A DNA stretch of 27,171 nt from CAZEYI01 sp964422855 (GCA_964422855.1 CAYRCS010000013.1:1-27171); one strand, 5' to 3'. Shown: positions 1-8,658, counted from the first letter of the stretch. A program made the numbers and translations. The notes: a model not told the origin generated them from the letters alone.

Positions 1-3000
1 TGGAGTTGCTTGGCGATGCATTTGCTATGGTGTTGTCGTTTTGTGTATTGGTCTTCGCGATCTGTGATCGTGAGTCTGAGAAATTGTTCATATCCTTGGC
101 GAAGCCTTCCAATGGAGTATTGAGTTGATCTTTCACATCGGATCAGAAATTACTGAAGTCCATATTTGGGAATGTGAATGTCAACTTGAATGGTTTCTTG
201 GCAACTTGCTTGCCTCGGCAAACAAGTGCTGCTGGTCGCTTCATAATAGGTACAGGTGCCGTAGGATCGTAGCCACATTCTTTTTGTTCTTCTAGTCAGC
301 CGAAGTCATTGTTGGTACTATAATCATCTCCTGTGTCTTTGTTTTTTTTGACAGCGTTGTCTTTGTGTTTTTTTTGTGCTTTCTGGATTTGTTCGATAAA
401 TGAAGGAAGCTTGTCTCCCTTTATAAAGAATCAGTCTGTTGTATTGATGTATGCAACTTCGTATCATGATCCATTATAATCTGGTGTGATGAGTGGTCAC
501 TGATCGTTGTTGTGTGTGAGGTACTGTGTGGTGGTGTCGATGATCTTGCTGTTGATATCGATAGTAGCTTGTAGGTCCGTGATATCGTCGAGTACTTTGG
601 TATTGATCTTTTTTTCTGGCCAAGGCATGTTGATATAGTAGTGGAGTTTGGCGATGGTATTGATCGTACCACTTCCTAATGCTGTGACGAAGAAATCGGT
701 ATTGATAGTATTGTAGGTACGATTTTTTGGTGTGGCCAAATTGTTGACCTGTGCAAGAAGATCAAAGGCTCCAGCGTTGGCATTGTAAAATGCGTTTCTT
801 GCGTTGCTCTGTGCAGTGAGCTGGTTGTTGTATTTGGTAACGATTGATTCGAGATAGGTGACGATGGCTTGTTCGATCTCTGGGACAGATTTGAGGACGA
901 GTCTATTGTCTATCTGTTTGTAAACATCGATATCATAGAGATCTGGGTATTCCAATCTAACTGTCCCTCCACCGATACCTTGGAAAGTAATGTTTCTGAT
1001 ACTATCGATCGGTCTATCAGCAGTGAGCATATTCATCCCACTGATTTGTAGTGGCGTAGGTGCTGTGTTGTATACTCTGGAGTCGATAGGTTTGTACAAT
1101 CGTGTGTTTTTGATGTAGTCGTTTGCTCCTAAGAATACACAACTACCGTTGGTGTTTGATAACAATATCACTGACCCTCATGCAGTCTGTGTGGTGGTGT
1201 TGTTATATGTGTTGAAGTATTCTGCACTTGCGTATGTTTGTGTAACTTTGGGAACTACTTGGATACCGTTGACGTTGAGTGTTGCTTTGTCTGTGCCGTC
1301 GATACATCTGGGGTATTGGTATGGTTCGCCGAGTTCTTCTGTCTTGATGAGTGATCCATACTTAGCAATACCTGTGTATGAATTTGCCTCTGGCTCGGGC
1401 GTAAGTACTGCTCTAGATCATGCTATGTCATAGATAGGCTTCCATGCTTGCTTAGGTAAGTAGACAGCCAGTCTCATATCGTCACCTGTGATATTGATCG
1501 GGGATGCTCCTCATCGATTTCTCATAGCGTAGCCGTCTGGGAGTTCTGTAGCATCCACGTCACTCTGACACATACTACTATTGGATCATTGGTCTTGTCA
1601 TCGGTCTTTGCTTCCAAGACAGAAATCAAATATCCATCGACCTGGTAAGATACCCTGTGCAACACAGTCTACTTTTCGGTTGATGTATATCTTTCCATTG
1701 CTGTCTTCGTAATTGTTGTTGGTGATATCATTGTCGCCTTGGTCGTCAAAGTTGTAGTCTTTGATCTCTTGTTTGGTGTTGAAGACGTTGTATCATCTGT
1801 TGGCTTCAACTTGTTGGGAGAGGACATTGTATGATGCCATACTGGATTTGCCTGTGCTGGTCATGAGATTGACACCTGATAGGCTTTCTAAGTTTAAGAA
1901 TGTCCCTCTAAAGGTGCTGAGCTCTTGTGCTGATGTGATACTGCTTGCCTTGTTTCCAAAATAGAACATATCATATACGACATCGTAATCTACACAGACG
2001 AGCGTTCCTTTTTCTTTTTTGGATTTTACATACCTAACAGGTAGTGGGATGTGCATATAGTATCTTTCTTGGACGATCTTGTTGTTGAGTTTGTTTTCTA
2101 ACATATCGTTGTAGAGTTTGATAGTGGGCTCTACATTGTCTAGGTCACGGAACACGACATCGTCTCTCTGCATGAGCTTCTCGCTGTGTGTATCGAGATC
2201 TGGTAGATATCGTCTGCCTCATGCTTTGCTGTTTTCTCTCATGATCTCACTGTACTGTGTACCGATCATGGTATTGTATGGTCTGAGGAATTCATCAACT
2301 CCTTTCTTGAGTAAGAGGGTAGGTGTTTGGCTTTCGACATTACCTGCTGCGGCTTGTGCTTGATTTGCTTTTTGCTGCATGTTGGCAGCGTAGGCAGTGA
2401 GTGCTGCTTCGACTTGCTGGTTGGCCATGTCGTCAGGCTGTGCGAGTGCAGTAGCAAGGTTTTGTGCGAAATCATTGGCTATGTTGTTGACGACTTTGGT
2501 ATGATTGCCTTGCAAGATATCCATCATGAAGTCACTGTATCTGCGGTATGCTTTGTCTTCAGCGAATATGGTCTTGTTGGCGTAGTAGGGGAGGTTGTCT
2601 GTGTTGAAATATTTTTGGATTGCGATGAAGTCATCGTACCATAGCTTGGGTGCGACGAAGTCTTCTGGATTGCTGGCGTAGTCTTGGAGTTTAGTAAAGT
2701 AATCGTTGTAACGAGTGATGTTGGTATTGAAGTTGATCACACCATGTCGGATATCGGGGATAGCGTTGTCGTTATCGTTGTAGGTGAAGAATTTGTTGTT
2801 CTCATCAAAGACATACTGCGGCTCTTCGAAATCGACGTATGGATAGATACTTGGGAAATAATAATTTTCGTACTGAACGACTGGGAGTGGAAGATTTCCG
2901 ATGAGGATGGTACCCACGAGGTTTGCGGTTTTGTCTTTGATACCATCGAAGTACATGTTGTCCAAGATCTTGGCGATGTCTCGTGCTTTGAAAGTACTTG

Positions 3001-3247
3001 CATCGATAGGCATCACGACTGCCTTGGTCCTGGAGAGCTTGTCCTGGATATACTGTGTGGTATATCGTTGGAGGTCTGGTTTGATATCTTCGTAGATGTT
3101 GCTATCGACAAATACTGCTACGATGTTGGTATTAGTAATAGTATCTTCTGCCTGTACACCAAACATCAATCGATCATGAAAGACGATGCTGAAAGCATAG
3201 CATGAAACAAGTGTTCGTATGACAATTTTCTTGTGTCGTTCTCCCAT
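1..3247 (-). CDS. Very large secreted protein of unknown function (C-terminus beyond window edge)
   Basis: With TGA read as Gly the minus frame runs without TAA/TAG from the ATG at 3247 to the left edge, about 1082 codons. Roughly a dozen in-frame TGAs are used (for example at 2216-2218, 1598-1600, 1586-1588 and 1511-1513 on the minus strand). The N-terminus has a basic stretch (RHKK) followed by a hydrophobic segment at about residues 8-23 and an AxA-like site (GVQA-EDT near residue 33), so Sec export is likely. The next region (about residues 35-130) looks like an alpha/beta domain with IVAVFVDSNIY and ANLVGTILIGNLPLPVV strands, loosely reminiscent of caspase/gingipain-like folds, but I see no clear catalytic His/Cys pair. 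The middle is rich in Asn/Asp/Tyr/Gln, and there is an Ala/Gln-rich segment near residue 300. The frame also opens upstream with a TTG at 3319. I preferred the ATG because it puts the signal peptide at the N-terminus. I do not recognise the family. Confidence 0.8.
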
Positions 3248-3547
3248 ATCGTGTGATGATGTCCAGAAATAATATGCTATACATATAATACTGCTATCAA
3301 AATGAAAGAAAAAGACCAATTTAGTAGGTCTTTTGTGCTTGCACTTATGCTGGCATAGTGAGTGGATTGATTGACAGGCGATATATAATGTATAGTATAG
3401 ATGTAGACAAGTGGCGAGTGGTGTCGATTTTGATGTTATTAAGATCCTTTTCCTAAGCCAAAAATTCTATTTTTTATTTTCAAAATACTATGGTATTATA
3501 TTTTACTATATATACTGTACAAATAAATATTTTATTTTCTTTTTCTC
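3248..3547. other. Divergent intergenic region, AT-rich
   Basis: This gap separates the minus-strand secreted protein from the plus-strand small basic protein. It is very AT-rich, especially 3430-3547. A plus-strand TTGACA at 3371-3376 is followed by several overlapping -10-like hexamers (TATAGT 3391-3396, TAGTAT 3393-3398), and an extended -10-like TGGTATTAT lies at 3491-3499. On the minus strand a TATTAT-like element lies just upstream of the 3247 start. No RNA gene or convincing ORF is visible. Confidence 0.5.
3371..3398 (+). promoter_or_regulatory. Candidate promoter for the small basic protein gene
   Basis: A perfect TTGACA (3371-3376) lies 16 bases before TAGTAT (3393-3398), with TATAGT (3391-3396) as a shorter-spaced alternative. 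If used, the 5' leader to the ATG at 3548 would be about 145 bases. The call rests on hexamer matching in AT-rich DNA, where chance matches are common. Confidence 0.3.
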
Positions 3548-3778
3548 ATGCCCGCCAAATCATCCGCCAAAGTCTCATCCGATCCTGTCAAAGAGACGTG
3601 TCGCCTCATCCGTCTGGCGCGCAATCATCGAAAAGCACATCGCAATAGTGCGACGAGACTTGTGCGTGCCAAGGCACTAGCAGTATATGCTACACTTTCG
3701 GAAACACAGAAAGATAAAATACCGCAAGAGTTGCGTGTGTGGCTAAGGTATAGGAGTGAAAAGTATTTTGGAAATTAG
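3548..3778 (+). CDS. Small basic protein, unknown function (76 aa)
   Basis: Complete ORF from ATG to TAG with no in-frame TGA. The protein is strongly basic, with Arg/Lys/His-rich segments at about residues 18-43 (RLIRLARNHRKAHR, TRLVRAKALA) and a C-terminal VWLRYRSEKYF. It has no signal peptide or membrane segment, so a cytoplasmic nucleic-acid-associated role is conceivable but unproven. Its composition (many Arg, Lys and Ala, sensible codon use) looks coding, and the gene ends exactly where the converging minus-strand HAD gene ends (the TAG at 3776-3778 shares two bases with that gene's TAA at 3775-3777). The ATG follows a T-rich tract with no Shine-Dalgarno, as in other genes here. I do not recognise the family. 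Confidence 0.6.
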   Translation: MPAKSSAKVSSDPVKETCRLIRLARNHRKAHRNSATRLVRAKALAVYATLSETQKDKIPQELRVWLRYRSEKYFGN

Positions 3779-4383
3779 TGTGATCATATAATAGCATCGG
3801 CGATACCATCCCAGTCTTTGTGATGATAGATGCCATACGATTCGTGTCATTTGTCGTGATGTCTGTTTCGTGGTTGGTCTATGACGTGGACTGGCACTCA
3901 TTTGCTAGCTAGTTCTTCTGCATAGTCCATGTTGTCATCTACCATCATATCTATGTGATTTTCTCTACATATAAGTCATTTGCTTTTGTGATTGGCGGTA
4001 TAGTGATCAGCAAAAATAACGTCATCAATAAGTCATTTGAAATAGGTATCGATGATATCGATAGTGACATTGTGTACTCATTTGTGTCTTGCAGTTACGG
4101 TGGTAATATGTGCTCAGAGTGATTTGAGTCTGATGAGATTTTCACGACACTGATTTATAGGCTTGATAAGCTCGATGGGTGCGTTGAGATGAAACACATC
4201 AAAAAGTTCGACGATCTGTTTGTCTGTGATTCATTTGGCTTGGAGACCAGGAATTTTGCTCATCTGATAGTTAGTGATATCGTCTTTGCTTATAAGAACT
4301 CCAAAAAGTTTGTTATCAAAAAATTTGAGTACTCATTGTATGGTCTCTATCTTGGTTTCATCTAGATCAATTCACAGACGCAT
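3775..4383 (-). CDS. HAD-superfamily phosphatase, 5'-nucleotidase (NT5C)-like
   Basis: Translated with TGA as Gly this is a clean 202-residue protein, ATG 4383 to TAA 3775. HAD motifs are in order: motif I GIDLDET (nucleophile D6 and acid/base D8), motif II Thr in TVTAR (about residues 95-99), a motif III Lys among K133/K135, and motif IV MVDDNMDYA (D149/D150). The length, small helical cap and DDN motif resemble the NT5C-type 5'(3')-deoxyribonucleotidases and related HAD nucleotidases that remove phosphate from (deoxy)nucleoside monophosphates. The exact substrate cannot be read from sequence. Ten of its 14 glycines are TGA (residues 4, 17, 51, 90, 102, 117, 136, 162, 179, 200), so under the standard code it would look like a run of small fragments. 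It is transcribed away from the ribosomal cluster and converges with the small basic gene. Confidence 0.8.
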
Positions 4384-4435
4384 AATATTTTGTTGGTTTT
4401 AAATTATTGACATTCTAATAAAATGCTATTTTTTT

Positions 4436-4451
4436 ACAATAGTACTATTGT
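4436..4451. promoter_or_regulatory. 16-base perfect palindrome, possible operator
   Basis: ACAATAGTACTATTGT is self-complementary over all 16 positions and sits 53 bases upstream of the HAD gene start, in the divergent region before the ribosomal cluster. A palindrome of this length is typical of a dimeric repressor site. It could also be chance in AT-rich DNA or a very short hairpin. Confidence 0.35.
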
Positions 4452-4478
4452 TGTGTTTTTGTTTTAGTTTGTTCAGTA

Positions 4479-4691
4479 GGGTGATTGTGTCCATATTGTC
4501 TCTTTTTCACTTGCAATTGACTAGTATTTCCCTAGATTAAGCTCCAATCACCCAAGACGGCCGGTCACACACTCCGTGTATAAATCCTGCTTAGGTACTG
4601 ATATATCCCTTTCGCAAGAGAGGTTTTGTTGTGTACTTTTTGTCTTGTGTGTGATAAAAAGATTTTTTATTTTTATCTCACACTGTCACAC
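4479..4691 (+). promoter_or_regulatory. Candidate structured mRNA leader of rplJ (L10-leader-like)
   Basis: GGGTGATTG (4479-4487) pairs perfectly with CAATCACCC (4545-4553), enclosing about 57 bases. Downstream are small stems (ACAC-GTGT near 4566-4576; CCCTTT-CGCA-AGAGAGG near 4609-4626) and a 12-pair A/T-rich hairpin (4649-4660 with 4670-4683, one small bulge) that ends 10 bases before the rplJ ATG. Known L10 leaders are bound by L10(L12)4 to repress translation. Position and structure fit such a role, but I did not find the kink-turn consensus by eye. Confidence 0.4.
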
Positions 4692-4693
4692 GT

Positions 4694-5407
4694 ATGGCGA
4701 TTACGAGAGAAAAGAAGAAACAACTCGTTGAGCAATATGCTGCAGGTTTGAAAGTTGCTACCAATGCTGTAGTACTCCAACAAAACGGTATTACCGTGGG
4801 GAATGCTACCAAAGTTAGAAAAACTGTAAAAGCTGCGGACGGTTCATATACTGTCGTGAGAAAAAGATTGTTTATGAGAGCTGCGAAGGAAGCTGGTCTT
4901 CCAGAAGTAGTTATCAATGATCTTCCAGGATCTATTGTTCTTATTACTGCAAATGGTGATAATGAATTTGGTCCTATCAAGGCGGTAAATGCTGTGCTCA
5001 AGGAATTGAAGAAGGAAGGTAAATGAGCTTCCTATGCATACTTGTGAGGTTGGTTTGATAAGGTATGGCATGACGGAAACTTCGTCAGCGATATTGCTAA
5101 TCTACCTACCAAAGAAGAATTGATTTCCAAGTTGTTGTTCCTATTGAAATACCCAATGCAATCATTGGCTTCAGTGGTGGATCAAGTTGCGAAGAAGTCA
5201 GGAGAACCAGTTGCTGCTGCTCCAGTAGCAGAAGCAAAAGAAACTCCAGCCGAAGCTCCTGTAGCTGAAGCAAAAGTAGAAGAAGCTCCAGCAGCTGAAC
5301 AAGCTCCTGTTGTCGAAGCTACTCCAGAAACACCTGCGGAACCTGTAGCAGAAACTCCAGCTGTTGAAGCTGAAGCGACGCCAGAAGCTCCTGCAGAAAA
5401 TGTCTAA
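4694..5407 (+). CDS. rplJ: Ribosomal protein uL10 with long acidic C-terminal tail
   Basis: L10 anchors the L7/L12 stalk on 23S rRNA in the large subunit. The N-terminal ~110 residues (MAITREKKKQLVEQY, the VVRKRLFMRAAKEAG rRNA-binding region) are typical of uL10. Two TGA glycines follow (KG-ASYAYL, LG-GWF), then the helix that docks L7/L12 dimers (about residues 136-165, KEELISKLLFLL). The common length is about 165-175 residues. Here 237 are encoded because a tail of about 70 residues (168-237), made almost only of Ala, Pro, Glu and Val, is appended and ends at TAA 5405-5407. The tail is strongly acidic and surely disordered. rplL follows after 43 bases, as in most bacteria, but rplK and rplA are missing upstream. 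The start ATG has no Shine-Dalgarno and lies just behind a hairpin. Confidence 0.95.
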
Positions 5408-5450
5408 TTAATAAATTGTACCCCTTTATTTATATCATTGTTTTGTAACG

Positions 5451-5831
5451 ATGGAATTATCAAAGAATGTATCGAAAGTATTTGACCTTGTCAAAGAACT
5501 TACAGCAGTAGAATTGAACGAATTGGTAAAAGGTTTGGAAGAAGAATTTGGTGTTAGCGCAGCTGCAGGTGCTGTTATGGTGTCTGGTGGTGGTGCTGAT
5601 GCAGGTGCTGCAGCAGCAAGTGATACAGTTAATGTAATGCTTACTGATGCTGGTCAACAAAAGATCAACGTAATCAAGGTAGTAAAAGAATTGCTCGGAT
5701 TGGGTCTTAAAGAAGCTAAAGATTTGGTTGAAAAAGCTCCAGTTGCAGTTAAGGAAGGCGTGAAGATGGATGAAGCTGAAGCTATCAAAGCGAAACTTCT
5801 TGAAGTTGGCGCAACTGTTGAATTCAAATAA
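5451..5831 (+). CDS. rplL: Ribosomal protein bL12 (L7/L12)
   Basis: L7/L12 forms the mobile stalk dimers that recruit and activate translational GTPases. The 126 residues show an N-terminal dimerisation helix domain (about 1-35, DLVKELTAVELNELVKGLEE), an Ala/Gly-rich hinge (about 36-58) and the C-terminal factor-binding domain (about 60-126) with KINVIKVVKELLGLGLKEAKDLVE and a final VGATVEFK. This is the usual length for the family. All glycines are GGN with no TGA, consistent with very high expression. The gene sits 43 bases after rplJ in the same direction. The ATG is preceded by TTTTGTAACG, without a Shine-Dalgarno. Confidence 0.97.
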   Translation: MELSKNVSKVFDLVKELTAVELNELVKGLEEEFGVSAAAGAVMVSGGGADAGAAAASDTVNVMLTDAGQQKINVIKVVKELLGLGLKEAKDLVEKAPVAVKEGVKMDEAEAIKAKLLEVGATVEFK

Positions 5832-5843
5832 TTCTTCTTTATC

Positions 5844-6518
5844 ATGAACTCATCTTCTATGGCAGTTACTATAGATCAATTGGTGGATGCTAAAGTTCAT
5901 ATCTGAACCCTCAAAAATGAGGCGCATCCAAAAACTCAGAAATACTGGCTAGATATAGTTCGTGGTGTGGTAGTAATCAATCCAGATGTGATTGCACAAC
6001 AACTCAACACAGTAACATCAAGAATTCAGGAAGCGAAAAAGGCTGGTAAACAGATCTTGGTCGTGAGTGAAAAAAAGATGTATATGAAAGAGTTGGAAGA
6101 ACTTGCATCAAAGGGTGGATTCCACTATCTCAACCACAAAATTCCTGCCGGATTTTTGACAAATTTTGAAACATTGCAAAAAAGAATAGCAACGATGAAC
6201 GAAACTGCGAAGTTTTTGGAAAGTGAAGATTTTGAAACATTGACCAAAAAAGAACAGTTGACTCACAAAAGATCGCTTGCAAAGACACAAAAGATTTATA
6301 AATGAGTTAAGTGATTGACTACAAGACCTGATATGGTGATAATTGTTGATGGTCAAATGATGAAGAGTTTGGTCGCTGAAGTCAAAGTATCTGGTGTCGA
6401 TGGTATTGTTATTGCTTCTACTAATTTTGGCTTTCTATGGCCAGAAAGTAGCTTGGTAATGGCAAATGTACAAAGCTTCTCATCTGTGAACTTCGTCTTG
6501 AGTACACTCTTATCTTAA
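5844..6518 (+). CDS. rpsB: Ribosomal protein uS2
   Basis: Small-subunit protein that binds the 30S head-body junction and is needed for S1/mRNA docking. The reading frame is complete only with TGA as Gly: VHI-G-TL (matching the conserved VHFGH glycine), then YK-G-VK-G-LTT later on. The frame carries AHPKTQKYW, VVVINPDV, KQILVVSEKK and the C-terminal RPDMVIIVDGQ and GIVIASTNF, which line up with S2 core strands (LVIVVDP, PVIALVDTN in other bacteria). It has 224 residues, near the usual ~230-250. An alternative start at 5859 would remove five residues. Its normal partner tsf follows, separated by one small membrane-protein gene. No Shine-Dalgarno is seen: the ATG is preceded by TTCTTTATC. Confidence 0.93.
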
Positions 6519-6532
6519 CATAATACAACGGT

Positions 6533-6943
6533 ATGGCAAATCAGCCAAATTCTTCACCTGTATTGTATGCTCCGAGTAGTGCCGAAAAAAAGAAGGCCGT
6601 CTTGATGTATCTTTTTCTTGGAATTATGGTGAGTTTGCAGACTCCAGAAATGTCTGTCTTTGAGTATTTTCATTTGAGACAAGCATTGGGTTGGTGGTTG
6701 GTATTTGTCTGTTACTTAGTACCATGTCTATTGTTGCTCATGATTCCATGGATTGGTGTCGTAGCGTGGTTCTTTATGATCGTGTTATTGATCATGGGGG
6801 GCTTGTTTGCGAAACAAGCTTGGGATGGCAAATATAAAGAAACGGTTGATGAAACTTTGCTTCCTATATTTGTCTGACTTGGATCTTGGGTCCTCAATAT
6901 ATTTGATATCCGTGTATCGATTAGCGGAACTATCAAAGAATAA
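6533..6943 (+). CDS. Small polytopic membrane protein (DUF4870/Tic20-like)
   Basis: A 136-residue protein (one TGA Gly near residue 116, stop TAA) with hydrophobic segments at about residues 22-38 and one or two between 53 and 93, plus a conserved-looking FHLRQALGWWL motif (about 46-56). Similar F-H-x-R-Q motifs occur in small DUF4870/Tic20-like membrane proteins of unknown function that are frequent in CPR genomes. The C-terminal ~30 residues carry WVLNIFDIRVSISG. It lies between rpsB and tsf, where bacteria normally have nothing or pyrH. Context gives no function beyond co-expression with translation genes. Confidence 0.7.
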
Positions 6944-6981
6944 TATTCTATAATGTTTATTTTTTCACACATATAAGGCGT

Positions 6982-7788
6982 ATGAAAGTAGATATGCAAA
7001 TTCTCAAGCAATTGAGAGATATCACCTTGGCCTCATTGAAGGATTGTAGCGAAGCGTTGGTAGAAGCACAAGGTGACTTGGAAAAGGCGCAAGAAATTTT
7101 GAGAAAAAATGGTTCTGCGAAAGCTGCTAAAAAGGCTGATAGAGAAACAAACGAAGGTATTGTGAAATTTGCATCAAATGGTAACAAGCATGTTGGTTTG
7201 AAACTTTTGTGTGAGACTGATTTTGTTGCTAGAAATGATCAATTTCAAGTTTTGGTAGCATCTATCTTGGATAAACTCCAATCAAGCACAGGTACATTTG
7301 CTGATATCAATGCTGCTGATGCTGCTTTGGTAGAAGAATTGCATGGTATGGTCACACATATCGTAGCTACTCTTGGTGAAAACATCAAATTAGCTGATAT
7401 TTACAGCTACGATGGTGTTGCATATGCATACAATCATCCTGGAAACAAAGTTGCTGCCTTAGTGTTCTACACTGGCGAAGGTGATGCAGCACAAAATGCT
7501 GCTAAAGAAGTAGCGTTGCAAGCTGCAGCGATGAATCCTACATATCTATCTATGGATCAAGTTCCACAAGCAGATAAAGATAATGCTGTTGCTGGCGAAC
7601 GTGATGCACTTGTTGCATCTGGTAAGCCTGCTGACATGATCGATAAGATCTTGGAAGGTAAAATGCAAAAAGCTTTGTCAGAAGTTGTCTTGCTCGAACA
7701 AGAATCTATTAGAGATGGTGCTAAGAAGGTAAAAGAATTGTTACCTGCTGGCGTATCTATTACTCAGTTTATCAGATTATCAGTATAA
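6982..7788 (+). CDS. tsf: Elongation factor Ts
   Basis: EF-Ts is the guanine-nucleotide exchange factor that recycles EF-Tu-GDP. The 268 residues start with the UBA-like domain (LKQLRDITLASLKDCSEAL, about residues 8-40), followed by the diagnostic CETDFVARND segment (about 76-85) that contacts EF-Tu, and the second core half with HPGNKVAALVFYTG and KEVALQAAAMNPTYLS. The C-terminal coiled segment and final LPAGVSITQFIR are typical. The length is normal (about 280-295 in many bacteria). All glycines are GGN with no TGA. The gene follows rpsB with the small membrane-protein gene between them. Confidence 0.97.
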   Translation: MKVDMQILKQLRDITLASLKDCSEALVEAQGDLEKAQEILRKNGSAKAAKKADRETNEGIVKFASNGNKHVGLKLLCETDFVARNDQFQVLVASILDKLQSSTGTFADINAADAALVEELHGMVTHIVATLGENIKLADIYSYDGVAYAYNHPGNKVAALVFYTGEGDAAQNAAKEVALQAAAMNPTYLSMDQVPQADKDNAVAGERDALVASGKPADMIDKILEGKMQKALSEVVLLEQESIRDGAKKVKELLPAGVSITQFIRLSV

Positions 7789-7816
7789 TAATTTATTTTA
7801 CTTATGATGTAGTATC

Positions 7817-8386
7817 ATGAAGAGGTATGAAGTAGTATTGTTGCTCGATCCAGCTATGAAAGATGCTGATCGCGCTGCAGTTCTCAAAGAACTCGAAGGT
7901 GCTTTACCTACCGGCTCTGTCGAATCAGTGGATACCATTGGTTTGCAAACATTGAGCTATGATTTGGCACGTTTGAGAGGAAACAATAGAGCATTTATTG
8001 TTTCGTATGTATTCTCATTGGATACAGAAGGATTGTTGGCTATCAAGAAAGTGTTGTTGTATAACAAAGCTATCTTGAGATACAATATCTTTGCTATGAG
8101 TGCTCAACAAGAAGCATTCGTATTTGAAAAGCTTGTGAAAGAAATGGAAGAAGCAGTGGCTGCGACTGAAGGTAAAAAATTTGGTCAGAAAGCAACATTT
8201 TTCCTCGCAAGAAAAAATGAAAAATACATCACATGGAAAGCTATTCCTGTTTTGACAAAGTATGTGACAAGATTTGGTGAAATTAAGCCAAGAAAATATA
8301 CTGGCAACACAGTAAGTGTTCAGAAAAAAATCAAGCAGGCTATCTCTAGAGCTAGAGAATTGGGATTATTGAATTATATCAAATAG
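7817..8386 (+). CDS. rpsF-rpsR: Fused ribosomal proteins bS6-bS18
   Basis: A single uninterrupted 189-codon frame (no TGA, stop TAG) carries two ribosomal proteins. Residues 1-~105 are bS6: MKRYEVVLLLDP at the start, LQTLSYDLARLRG, and LLYNKAILRYNIFAM matching the family's RYNDAVIR region. Residues ~122-189 are bS18: ITWKAIPVLTKYVTRFGE, then KPRKYTGNTVSVQKK and ISRARELGLLNYI, matching the IDYKD, GKIVPSRITGT and RAIKRARYLSLLPY regions of E. coli S18. The linker (~106-121) is acidic-helical then EGKKFGQK. In bacteria rpsF and rpsR are separate, often with ssb between; here neither a stop nor ssb is present. S6 and S18 form a heterodimer in the 30S platform, so a covalent pair is structurally plausible. 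An internal ATG at 8144 (M110) could still make a separate S18. Confidence 0.92.
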   Translation: MKRYEVVLLLDPAMKDADRAAVLKELEGALPTGSVESVDTIGLQTLSYDLARLRGNNRAFIVSYVFSLDTEGLLAIKKVLLYNKAILRYNIFAMSAQQEAFVFEKLVKEMEEAVAATEGKKFGQKATFFLARKNEKYITWKAIPVLTKYVTRFGEIKPRKYTGNTVSVQKKIKQAISRARELGLLNYIK

Positions 8387-8439
8387 TCTGTACACAATAT
8401 ATAGTATAGCGTATTTTATTTTTTGATCATGGTGTTAGC

Positions 8440-8595
8440 ATGGCAAGTAAGAAAAGAAGAGTCAGGACCTATTCACGACGTAAGAGACTCAACAAGCATG
8501 GGTTCAGATGGAGAATGAAGACCAAAAATGGAAGAAACATATTGGCGAGAAGAAGAGCCAAGGGCAGAAGTAGATTGACAGTCCAGAAGGCATAA
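8440..8595 (+). CDS. rpmH: Ribosomal protein bL34
   Basis: A 51-residue, extremely basic large-subunit protein. The sequence RVRTYSRRKRLNKHGFRWRM followed by KTKNGRNILARRRAKGRSRL matches the bL34 signature (KRxxxHGFRxRMxTxNGRxxLxxRRxKGR). It is slightly longer at the N-terminus (MASKKRR) than the usual 44-47 residues. The gene normally sits beside rnpA and dnaA at the origin, so its place between S6-S18 and rpoB is unusual. No rnpA is adjacent. No TGA codons occur. Confidence 0.96.
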   Translation: MASKKRRVRTYSRRKRLNKHGFRWRMKTKNGRNILARRRAKGRSRLTVQKA

Positions 8596-8658
8596 GTTTG
8601 ATACTTATGTCCTTTCTTGTTATTTTCTTTCGTTTATTTTTTGTAACATAGCGACCGC

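Larger units (their letters stand above)
4384..4693. other. Intergenic region upstream of the ribosomal/RNA polymerase cluster
   Basis: This 310-base gap lies between the divergent HAD gene and rplJ. It holds a 16-base perfect palindrome (4436-4451), a long-range 9-base inverted repeat (4479-4487 with 4545-4553), a short stem around 4609-4626 and an A/T-rich hairpin abutting rplJ (4649-4683). No ORF with coding character or tRNA is visible. A TTGACA at 4407-4412 lacks a well-spaced -10, so I could not place a promoter with confidence. Confidence 0.6.

Noticed and set aside
3248..3319. TTG start at 3319 for the giant secreted protein
   Set aside because: It would place an extra 24 aromatic-rich residues in front of the signal peptide; the ATG at 3247 gives a normal signal sequence.
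3411..3680. Plus-strand ORF of 89 codons covering the AT-rich gap and most of the small basic gene
   Set aside because: It begins at a GTG, reads mostly Phe/Tyr/Ile from AT-rich DNA, and overlaps the more plausible 3548 frame.
4407..4432. TTGACA with extended -10-like TGCTATTTT as the rplJ promoter
   Set aside because: The spacer is only 14 bases and the other -10 candidate (TACAAT) is 22 bases away, both outside the usual range.
4649..4683. Hairpin before rplJ as an intrinsic terminator
   Set aside because: The stem is almost all A/T, no T tract follows the right arm, and it sits 10 bases before a start codon; a leader role fits better.
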